DNA from: Oehlia diaphana
Lineage: Eukaryota > Glomeromycota > Glomeromycetes > Glomerales > Glomeraceae
NCBI GenBank assembly: GCA_003833135.1
Contig: QZLH01000837.1
Span: 36,491-53,375, forward strand
DNA length: 16,885 nucleotides
Direction of reading: 5' to 3'
In this document: piece after piece, positions 1 through 8,600 of the stretch
Layout: each line of letters begins with the position of its first letter
Position numbering within the stretch: the first letter of the stretch is position 1
The notes under the pieces: model-generated
Seen by the model: only the letters and a program-made list of their open reading frames with translations
Told to the model about the DNA's origin: nothing
Databases searched by the model: none
Translations under genes and position numbers: made by a program

Positions 1-70
1 CGTGTGTGCATTTAGGGAATATACTTTAATATGTATGATTCGGAAAATTTACTGCACGGTGTTAATAAAA

Positions 71-172
71 AGGGTGCACTTAACTACTAAGTCCCAAGCT
101 CGGGACTGAGCTTGGGAGTGTACTTACAGGTGGAGTGTACTTATAGAGGGTGCGCTTAGAGAGTTGACTGTA
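71..172 (-). mobile_element. Terminal repeat of a pogo/Tc1-like DNA transposon
   Basis: Read on the minus strand from position 170, the sequence begins CAGTCAACTCTCTAAGCG and is preceded by TA (171-172). A CAGT-type terminus beside a TA dinucleotide is what pogo/Tc1-mariner elements show. Inside this end a 17-bp unit is repeated in tandem: 116-132 and 133-149 both start GAGTGTACTTA, a diverged third copy lies at 150-166, and a related piece starts near 72. Such iterated units are typical of transposase-binding ends. The element body would lie to the left, outside the window, so neither the transposase nor the second end can be seen. It could instead be a solo end or a non-autonomous derivative. 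Confidence 0.5.
92..117. repeat. 10-bp inverted repeat (hairpin)
   Basis: TCCCAAGCTC (92-101) is followed after six bases by its exact reverse complement GAGCTTGGGA (108-117). The hairpin sits just inside the tandem 17-bp units of the transposon end and is probably part of the same element. Confidence 0.7.
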
Positions 173-221
173 CTACAAAGAAAAACATCATTAAAGATAC
201 CACTAAGGAATTTTATTAATG

Positions 222-1314
222 ACAAATCCTCACACGTAAATCTTATATATTACCACTGGACACACCGACGAACAAACAAAGTCTTTCTAATAGATTAAGA
301 ATTTTCTACACCAACGGAATCTATCCACGCTCGTGACGCTGCCTCAATCCTAAAATTAGGTTATGCTCACACTGTATGTATCTAAAAAGACTCTCAGGCT
401 TTAGTCTAATGTCCAGCCGAAATCCCAGAACGCGGGATAAGCAGGAATAACGATTTGAACTTGCATGTAGGCGCGTCTTTAATTCATCAAAACCCAAAAT
501 ATCTCCACTCAAGTTTGAAGACCAGCTAGTAGCAGCGAAAAATATAGATTTCTATTTCTCAAGTCGCAATACATCAACAAGCCGATTAGACACCTCAAAT
601 ATGCCAAAGGGCACACAGCACCAGACGTTAAAAATTACAAATACTTGGTCCCTTACTTTGCATCACGACCAGATAATGTTGTTATCACCACCGCTGGAAT
701 GTTCAGTAGTTCAAGCAATAATACTAATATCATTGCACTCCAGTTAATGATGATGCCACCACCGCCGTTGAATTTTTATTAATTCCGGAATAAATGAAAG
801 TAATATTATTGCCCCTCCAGCTGAGAGCTTAACTTCATCTTCAATTGCTGAATCTAGTCATCGTCCCTCCAAAACAAGATCAAACAACACAGTAGTAAAC
901 CCAGATCCTGACTCAAACTTGGATGAATTATATCTAATTCCAGAACAATCTCCATCATCTATACGTGCAACTCAAGTTACCTATCAAGAAAAACGACAAT
1001 CCGAAGCACAGGCTGTCGCAACTTTCCATGGAACAAGCGCGAAACGATTTCGCCAGCGTAAACAATATCTAACTCGTATCAATAACAATTACCATCAGAA
1101 TATAACGAAATATTCAAAATATACGAAGAGCAACAAATATAAAGCTTCACATCAACGTCAATTAAATAAAGCAATGAACGCTTTATCCAACAATTTCCTA
1201 ACGTATGCCATGAACTTAAAGTTCACAACACGTTCGAACAAACATCATTCCGACTAGAGATGGTAAAACTTGAGAATGGAGCGGCTCGAGCATGGTTTTG
1301 AAATCAGCTTATGG
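222..1314 (+). pseudogene. Decayed protein-coding gene, family not recognised
   Basis: Protein-like stretches can be read on the plus strand but only by changing frame. From 222 one frame reads DKSSHVNLIYYHWTHRRTNK and goes on to a segment containing ESIHARDAASILKLGYAH, interrupted by stop codons. A second open stretch ends at 780 after a Ser/Asn-rich and MMMPPPP segment. A third frame is open from about 775 to 1257 and contains a Lys/Arg-rich region (KRFRQRKQYL). Near 1170-1190 the frame appears to shift, because another frame continues FPNVCHELKVHNTFEQTSF through to a stop at about 1312. The region is less AT-rich than its surroundings. I do not recognise the product. Several stops and at least two frameshifts argue for a pseudogene, though unrecognised introns could explain part of this. 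Confidence 0.4.
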
Positions 1315-1660
1315 TTCTCAACTCGGTTCGGTTCGAACCGGTCGTGTCACGTGACGTTACAGATTTCCAAAAAAGGAAAAGTTGTTCCCGAAATTATGTT
1401 GTACGAATATACCATAAAAGGAAATTTACACGCCGATCAATTAATTCTGGCCGGAATTAAGGTTCAAGTCGATTCAATCCGGTTCAAGTCGGTTTAAGCG
1501 ATTCAAGCGGTTTGAGCAGCTCGAGTCAGTTCAAGCGGCTTGTATTAGTTCAGCTTGAGTCAGTTCAAGTGGCTTGAGTCAATTTAAGTGGTTCGAGTTG
1601 AACTGCTCCCGAGTCACTTTTAACACCTCAGTAGAGCTGGAACTGAACTTCATGAACCGC
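1315..1660. repeat. Palindrome-rich block with degenerate GGTTCAAGTC-type tandem repeats
   Basis: A perfect 12-bp palindrome CGGTTCGAACCG (1329-1340) is followed by a perfect 10-bp palindrome GTCACGTGAC (1346-1355) and a near-perfect 20-bp palindrome at 1441-1460 (TTAATTCTGGCCGGAATTAA, one mismatched pair). From about 1461 to 1610 a unit like GGTTCAAGTC or AGTCAGTTCAAGCGGCTTG recurs many times in diverged form, with spacing near 10 or 20 bp. The block follows the decayed gene directly and may be a non-autonomous element inserted into it. I could not define clear terminal repeats or a target-site duplication. Confidence 0.55.
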
Positions 1661-1732
1661 TTCCATCGAATTAAGACGCAACAAACAAAATGTTAATTCA
1701 AATTATAACCTTAATTTTTTTCCTACAGTATT

Positions 1733-1867
1733 AACGCCAAGAAATGATTACGTCCCCCTCCAGATAATCTTCTTGACTCCCTAGAAGCGGGATCATCAAC
1801 GGACACTAAATTTCACTTAATTTTTAATATATCATCATGCGAGTCTAAACAAAATACATTTATCTAG
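1733..1867 (+). pseudogene. Possible further piece of the decayed upstream gene
   Basis: A pyrimidine-rich stretch ending in TTTTTTCCTACAG looks like an intron acceptor and is followed by a protein-like frame that contains LRPPPDNLLDSLEAGSSTD, has one in-frame TGA at 1745-1747, and ends at a TAG (1865-1867). Its strand and less AT-rich composition match the pseudogene at 222-1314, so it may be that gene's later exon, separated by the repeat block. No family is recognised and the link is inference. Confidence 0.25.
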
Positions 1868-2723
1868 AAGATTAGCTATATCTTTTTATCAATTACTATA
1901 TTTTCATGACAAACAATTTAGAATAGTGTGAAACACTCCACCCCTTACAGTATTTATGGATGATGACCAATTGGTCGAAAGAAAAATATGGTTATCAATT
2001 TTTATTTTTAACTGACCACGTTTAAATTATTTACTCTCTAGTCCGTCCTCTGATCACATATAGTTATTATTTACTTGTTACTATAATATGCTAGGTTTTT
2101 TTTACTATTTAATTGGTTTTGTTCCTTATCTGACGGGTTAGGGTTCAAATTGGTTTTTCTTTAAACACAAGTAAGGGCCTGATTTCGATTCTTAATCGAC
2201 TTTGGGCGATAATGCCTGTTATAGTGCTTCTTTCTTTTTTTTTGAATTGTAATAGCCTCAGTAGGCGATTTCCAGTAAATTGCTTTATTTAGTAAATTGC
2301 ATCTTATAACAATAACTTATTTTTTTTTCATGTCAACGCATTTTTCAATAAACAAATTTTTTTTTAATTTACCTAAGAGAAAATTTTCGTTAATGCAGCA
2401 TTTAAGTAATGAAGATATAAAATATTGTATATTTATTGTTTTTAATTATTTGATATATTTTAATAACGTAATTAACGTAATAATATAGTCCAATAATTTT
2501 AATAAAATGTAATTTTATTTTCAAATAATTTCCTCTACATATCTGAACACTTTAAATCTAAAGTGTTGAAAAGGTAAAAAACCACAATTTTTGACTTAAT
2601 TTTGAATTTTATACTGTATATTCTCCAAATATATGAATATACCAAAGAAAAAAAATCTAATTACTACTAATAAAGAAGTTAATTTTAGGATAACAATCAA
2701 TATATATATATATATATAATATA
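1868..2723. other. AT-rich intergenic stretch, no convincing gene
   Basis: No credible coding frame was found; the open frame at 2297-2488 is composed of AT-rich codons only. A 9-bp perfect inverted repeat with a 4-base loop lies at 2546-2567 (AACACTTTA...TAAAGTGTT). The decamer AGTAAATTGC occurs twice close together around 2274-2300. About 2130-2275 is less AT-rich and ends in a T-rich tract, which might be the tail of an old retroelement, but nothing identifies it. A TA dinucleotide run lies just before the element at 2724. Confidence 0.5.
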
Positions 2724-2889
2724 ATCCCCGTCGTACTAAGTGTCACTCATGATCACCTTCATACTAATTAAAAATTGCGAGTGATTAGCTGAGTTTAAAA
2801 ATGACCGGGAATCTTCGTTTAGTTATTTCCCGGTCTCATATAGATAGTTAAAATAGTTAATATTTAATGAGTGACACGCTCCAGGGGAT
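2724..2889. mobile_element. Short TA-flanked inverted-repeat element (MITE-like)
   Basis: The 166-bp segment begins ATCCCC and ends GGGGAT, with TA immediately outside each end (2722-2723 and 2890-2891). Inside the ends lies an exact 11-bp inverted repeat, GTGTCACTCAT (2740-2750) and ATGAGTGACAC (2867-2877). Near the centre there is an exact 9-bp inverted repeat, GACCGGGAA (2803-2811) and TTCCCGGTC (2827-2835). Nested inverted repeats, no coding potential and a TA flank are the usual marks of a miniature Tc1/mariner-type element. The TIRs are imperfect between the outer and inner blocks, so the exact boundaries are inferred. Confidence 0.55.
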
Positions 2890-2894
2890 TACCC

Positions 2895-2977
2895 ATTTAT
2901 TTCATGGGAAGGGGAACATTAGGGTTTTTTCCCTCCGGAAAAAAACACTATTATTCCCAACTTCCCATGAAATAAAT
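2895..2977. repeat. 83-bp near-perfect hairpin
   Basis: The outer arms are a perfect 17-bp inverted repeat, 2895-2911 (ATTTATTTCATGGGAAG) and 2961-2977. The inner arms (2912-2932 and 2937-2958) pair with a few mismatches, leaving a four-base loop CTCC (2933-2936). The whole segment can therefore fold into a stem of about 39 bp. It lies between the MITE-like element and the C-terminal end of the MULE pseudogene. It may be a separate fold-back element, or the source of a hairpin RNA; the sequence alone does not decide. Confidence 0.75.
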
Positions 2978-3010
2978 AATACTTAAACTATCAGTTTAAA
3001 TATGTTTACC

Positions 3011-4535
3011 GGTCCCAAAATGATAGTATTGTTATGGTCTTTCCAGGTTCGTGGGTTTGTTATTCTATTCCGATTTACATCATTAATAATTTTTCTAATA
3101 CCATTAAATCCATATAAATAGCTTGATGATTTTCTAACATTTCTTACTCATCTATAATTTCTTTAACATCATGTAATAATAGTTTAATTTCTTTAACTAT
3201 TATTACTTTCATTATATGCCATATTAGTAATATCCTTTAAAGTATTATCTTGAATGTTATTTAAGTAATCTAATATTAATTATTGAATATGTAAATGTAA
3301 AAAATATTATTAATGTAAAGAACATACTCTTAAATATATTACTTGTTAATTCAGATAAATTATCAATAGTGATATTTGGTATTAGCATTAGAAATATTAG
3401 GATGAATTAAAAATGGATATTTACCCTGTCTTTGAACATCTTGAAAAAACTGAGGATCAGTATTATATTGAGAGTTTGTATATAAAGAAACGGCTTAATA
3501 AAAAAAGATGGACAATTGCATGTCCATGTTTGTATATTTGTCAAATAATTTTCTTTTTTGATAGAGCAACCCATTCACTTATAAATGATTTTCTCCAAGA
3601 TACTATTTCTCTCTTTTGTTCATTATTGCTAAATTGCTATTGGTGATGAAGAATAAGATGTGAAATGATAATATATGTTACAAGATAAAGGCAGGGTCAG
3701 AAAAACTTAGGAAGATAATCATGTTTCACAACTTTCCAGTGTGATTCCATGAGCATTGTTGTTCAAAATATCCAGATTTCTGTAGCAATTATTGATCTTG
3801 TGCATAATATCCACATACTTTTTTCATACCAATTAGACCACAAGTATGCCCAAACATTCTTTAGACTATTAGTAAAACAAAAATTATACATTCTTCAACT
3901 GATGCCCTCCAAATTTCAATACTTGTAAGAAAGTTTCCATTAAATATCTGGAATTAAGAGGGATGAAGATGAAAGTGTTTTTCAAATAATAAAATAATAT
4001 CATTATGTAAATTTTTTGGACAAAAAACGAAATTAGCCTTATTTTCATTGGTTAATGGATAAAATTCTATGTCAATGAAAGGAAAACTTTCTTTAGCCAA
4101 TGAACTATAAATAATAATTTTTGGTGGTGTGTATCTGCAAGTTTTTTTTTACATGCCTTTTTGGCATGCCATAAGCAAAGTTGTACTTTTACATTTGACC
4201 AAATGCTTTTAGCTGCAGTGATTTGGGAAAAGTTCTTATATGTAAGGAAATACTGAACATTATCTAAACCTTGATTATGTAAAGATTCAAAAAAACCTGT
4301 TAAAATTTCTGTGCGCGCTCCATTATCTTTTTTTTGAATTATCAACAAATAAATATGCTATAGAAAACCTAGCACCATCGCATTGCCTAATGACTGCATA
4401 AAGTTCAAACCTAAAGATTTGTTTTTCTATTAAAATAAACATACATTTAACAAGTTAATATTTATAAAAAAGTTAAATATAACAAAATAAAAATAAATTA
4501 ATACTTGCATGTAGCATCAACAAAGAAAGGGATTC
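3011..4535 (-). pseudogene. MULE-type transposase, heavily frameshifted remnant
   Basis: Read on the minus strand, successive segments in different frames follow the order of a Mutator-like (MULE) transposase. IPFFVDATCKY (4533-4501) contains the first catalytic Asp. An intron-like gap of about 80-90 bp comes next, then FRFELYAVIRQCDGARFSIA (within 4430-4345). After a frameshift in a poly-A run near 4335 comes NGARTEILTGFFESLHNQGL, then FLTYKNFSQITAAKSIW and VQLCLWHAKKACKKKLA. Later pieces are NFVFCPKNLHND, FEKHFHLHP, NVWAYLWSNWYEKSMWIL and MLMESHWKVVKHDYLPKFF. TWTCNCPSF near 3510-3535 looks like the start of a SWIM zinc finger whose CxH half is lost. The C-terminal NPRTWKDHNNTII lies at about 3060-3015. 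The second acidic position, usually TDKD or similar, reads TYKN, so the catalytic site is gone as well. Terminal inverted repeats were not found. Confidence 0.8.
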
Positions 4536-5329
4536 AAAATCTTAAGAGGTTATTCATAAAATTTAATAATAGGTGATCGTTTTTTAATTTTGTAGCTCAT
4601 GTGATTCATATAATAATTGTGTTATTTGATGCGCGTTTCAAATTATACAAATTATACTATAGCAAAAGTGAATTATATTAATTTAATATTTTTTAAAGTA
4701 AAAAAGTATTTCAAAGAAAAAAAAGAAAAACTAATTATTTTTTATTTTATCAATCGATTGATCCGATCATGTTAGTAACTAAATTTAGAATATTTAGATC
4801 TATTAACCTAATTCTGGCCAAAATTATCATAGTGCGGGTAAAATTTACTACATATTTCTCGAGTTTTATGATTAAGAGCATGATCAATTTTATGTGATAA
4901 TTGATAATTTTTTTAGTCAATTAAATTCACTAGTCAATATTTGAGAATTAACCATCGGATTAGCATCAATATTCAATAAGCAAACGTATCAAAAGAATCA
5001 AAAAATGAACTCACAAAAAGTAACAAACCCAATCTTTCATTTTCATTTATTTTGTAATAAAACTTAATTTATTGTTTTTTTTCAAAAAAAAAATATTTGT
5101 ATTTATATTACCTTTGATTTTTTTATATCTTAAAATTTTTTTGTTTAAAATGTACTTACTGTACTGTACATTTACTGAATATCATCTATCATTCAATTCT
5201 ATAATATTTTTTTTTTTTAAAAAAAAAAACAATAATGCCAATAACAATTAAATATAAGAATTTTTAATTATATAAAATCGAAAATTAAAAAAAAATAATA
5301 CTGTATAAATAAATAAATAAGTTGTAATA
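4536..5329. other. AT-rich intergenic stretch between the MULE remnant and the helicase gene
   Basis: No coding frame is convincing. A run of about 12 T followed by about 11 A (5207-5229) forms a simple palindrome. The 15-mer CCAAAATTATCATAG (4818-4832) recurs at 14487-14501, and TAATTCTGGCC (4809-4819) recurs at 1442-1452, which suggests dispersed repeat fragments. The end nearest 5330 should contain the 3' untranslated region of the minus-strand helicase gene; no clear polyadenylation signal was singled out. Confidence 0.5.
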
Positions 5330-5690
5330 TTATTGTGGCAAAGAGTCAAATTCTGAATTTAATCTATTTCCAGAGGTTAACCGATGACTAGATCCACCAA
5401 TTACCGCATTGCAATCAGGACATCTACTAGTTTGCATAGCTCCACCACATTCTCCAATCGTATACTATAAAATAAAATATCAATTATAAGATCATACTAT
5501 ACCTATAAAAAATTATTATTATTATTATTATCAAAATTACTTACCGGATGACCATTTGGACACTCATACCAATGTCCTAATGAATATTAATAATAATGTC
5601 AATAAAAAGAAAAAAAATTCTTACAAAAGAAATATAAGATGGTAAATTTTTATAATTAAATGAATTACTATTTGTACCTGAACCACTAAA
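5330..5690 (-). other. C-terminal RZ-type zinc finger, residues about 2195-2240, split over exons 9-11
   Basis: When introns 5577-5677 and 5465-5544 are removed, the sequence reads MGTEFSGSGHWYECPNGHP then YTIGECGGAMQTSRCPDC, followed by NAVIGGSSHRL. This is the RZ signature (GHWYxCPNGHPYxIGECGGAM...CPxC) found at the C-terminus of ZNFX1 and in RNF213. Candidate zinc or catalytic residues are C2208, H2212, C2219, C2228 and C2231, all present. In RNF213 the RZ finger is needed for ubiquitin or lipid-A ubiquitylation activity. The protein ends 26 residues after the last Cys, in LNSEFDSLPQ. Confidence 0.92.
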
Positions 5691-8600
5691 TTCAGTTCCC
5701 ATAGCTCGATGAATTTCCAATTTTTCTTCATAACGTAAAATTCCGCTCAAATTAATTGCAGATTCTTCAACTTCATTACAACTTTCCAATAAATTAAGTA
5801 ATCTCTTGTGAATATTATCCTTGAATTTCTTTTCAGAATCTTTAAATCTCTGACTTTCAATTATAATTTCCATACGTTGTTTAATATTCTTGCATTCTTC
5901 CGTAACTTTTTTTTCAAGTACCCTACTGATAAGGCCATTTTTATCAGTAGGAGCAAATTTTAATTGACATTTAAGCGATTTAAAATCTAATTCTAATATT
6001 TCTACATCAGCCAAAAGTAAATGTCTACCATAATGAGTAGATTCTGCTACTTCTTTTATTGTATTTAAATGTTTTTGAATAGAAGATTGTAATCTTTTAA
6101 TAAAACCTTTCCAAACTTCTTTAATACTTAATGTATTATCAATAACCATATCATTTTGTGTTGATTTTTCTAATAATTCTTGAATTATAAATAAAATTTC
6201 GTGATGAAGAATTTTTTGTATATTGATGATTTCAAAAAATGCATCTAAATAAATTCTACGATCTACCTGCGGTATTGAAATTCCTACTTGTGAAAGCGTC
6301 TCTTTAAAAGTTTCAGAAGGAATAGAACTTATATTTGATAGATAAAAATTTGATGATGAATTCGATGAGTCAGTGGAAGAGCTCTGCACCTGTGCCAAAT
6401 CATTTTCAGGGACTTCTTTTGCTAACTTAGCTTGATATCTAAGAATAAAATTATTAAAAAAATATTCCCTTTATATATAAAAAGAATTAACTTGTTTTAT
6501 ACTACTTACAAACTTGAAACGGCAGCATCAAAAGCTTTTTTATGAGGTGGCAATTTTGCAACATTAATAAGTGAAGTTAATTTCTGATAATTATCTAGTA
6601 ATTTTTGAACATGAGTAATCCAAGCCTTTTCGCTAATTTTATCAAACCCATGATGTATTTCGATATTCTCAAAATAATTATAAGGTGTGATTTCGGGTGA
6701 TTTTCTGTTTATAATATCACGCTCTTTTCTTACAACTTCAATTGGTCTTCGTTCGTGCTGAGGTAAAGCATTTTTTAATTCATTCCTCTTCAATTTATCT
6801 TTTAGAAAAATGATTGATCGGGAAATTGCTTTTAATTGAGAACTATATTTCGTTAGGAATTTCTTGCTTTGTATGTCTAATGTGTACTTGTTAATTATTC
6901 TTCCATATCTCCTGACATTTTTAATTGGTGCTCTACATGTTGGACACATTTTCATATACAATGGTGAAGATGGAAGTATTTTAACCGATGTCCACCCTCC
7001 TTCAATTGAACCTTCAAAATAATCTTTCATTTCCATATGCATATCCATAGTTTCCATAGTAAACACATGCCTACAAGTAAGAACAATCATTCTTTCTTCA
7101 TTCCAATCTATTTCTCTAAATGTGCTCCTGCAAATTACATCTGACACTATTTTTTAAAAATAAGAAAGATTTCAGTGATTAAAATTTTAAATTTATATAA
7201 AATTGGTTCGACAAACTTACTTTGATCTTTAACTTTTTCAGGGGCACAGATAACACAAAAATCTTTTGAAGGACAAATCTCACCACAAACTCCGGCACAT
7301 TTATGTCCACATTTTAATTCTTTATCACACCTTTCGTTACAAGGTAATCTATCACAAGGAGCTCCACAACTTAATTCACATCTTCCTTGATGTTTACATT
7401 CCCATAAACATTTTTCTGCACATACAGCACATGGTTCTAAGCAAGGCTTATGACATGTTGTATGTTCACATGTTACTGTACAATAATTCTTACATGGTGG
7501 GCATTCTCCTCCTTGATGACAGTTCCGTTTACATGCATGCCCACAAAATAATAATTTTTGACACTTAGTTTGACATTCTCCATGTTGCGTTCGTTCAATA
7601 GGAATGATTAAATCTTCTTCCATATTTACATTATCGGGTTCCTCTGTTGATATAGTGAGATTTTGGCATTCAAAACATTTTTTTAAACATTCATGACCAC
7701 AATTTAATTGTTTACTACATTTTTCTGTACACTCGGCATTATCAACAGACTCAAAACACTAAAAAAAAAAAAAATTACGTAAATAATAGATTATAAATAA
7801 TTGAAAACAAAAATGTTATCGCAAAATTGAAAAAGAGAAATGCTTACATAAAGTTCTTTATAGTGTTCACAATATAGTAATTTTTTAGGAACTTTAGTCT
7901 TACATTTAATTGAATCTTTTGTTCGATCTTGCCAACATTTGGCATTTTTTATTTCATGACCACAACCAGGTAATATAATATCTCCGATAAGAAATTCACA
8001 ATCTCCACAATTTTCAAAACAAAGCTTTGGACATGGATGATTACATTCTGGATGTAATCTTAAACAACGCTCGTAACATTTGACTCCAATATGTTCAGGA
8101 TCATCTGAATGACACTTATATTTACACATATGCCCGCAAGAAAGTTTCGTGTTACAATTTTCATAGCATCCACCATCTGGACTAAGTTGTTCAAATTGCT
8201 CAGGTTTGACGATAATATTCTTATAGTCAGGATGTCGATTACATATAATTGGCATTCCAAAGCCAACCTGTTTACGCTCATTTAAAATTTTAATTACTGG
8301 AGCCCACATATTTTTAGATTTCATTGCCATTAATTCAGAATTACCAATTAGATACATTCCTTTACGAGCACGTGACAATAATACATTAGATCTATTTGCA
8401 CTTTTGAGGAATCCAATGGAATCATACTTATGTCCAAATTCAGAGTAATTACGAACTAATGAGACAATAATTATATTCGCTTCTTCGCCTTGGAAATTAT
8501 CAACAGTCCTTAAAGTAACTTGTTGACTTAATGATTTTTTTGATGCAACGCTTATAGCACCATCACCTTCTTGTTCTTGTCCTTCTTCCATCTCAGCAAT

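Noticed and set aside
321..512. 63-codon minus-strand frame
   Set aside because: The plus strand of the same region carries a longer protein-like series continuing into the decayed gene at 222-1314, so this is probably its antisense shadow.
2297..2488. 63-codon plus-strand frame
   Set aside because: It is built of Phe, Ile, Asn and Leu codons in a T-rich tract and has no motif or splice support.
3413..3646. 77-codon open frame on the plus strand
   Set aside because: It is antisense to the MULE pseudogene; the minus strand carries recognisable transposase pieces here (SWRKSFISEWVALSKKKI and the CxC remnant).
5577..5677. Continuous reading through intron 9 giving a hydrophobic C-terminus (IFFLFIDIIINIH), as if a membrane anchor
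   Set aside because: The stretch is intronic: removing it restores the RZ motif in frame, and the reading ends exactly at the acceptor TAG.
7266..7568. 100-codon open frame on the plus strand
   Set aside because: It lies opposite the NFX1-finger exon; the His/Ile-rich composition is the shadow of Cys codons on the other strand.
8060..8281. 73-codon minus-strand frame inside exon 6
   Set aside because: It overlaps the helicase and finger coding sequence in another frame and has no independent support.
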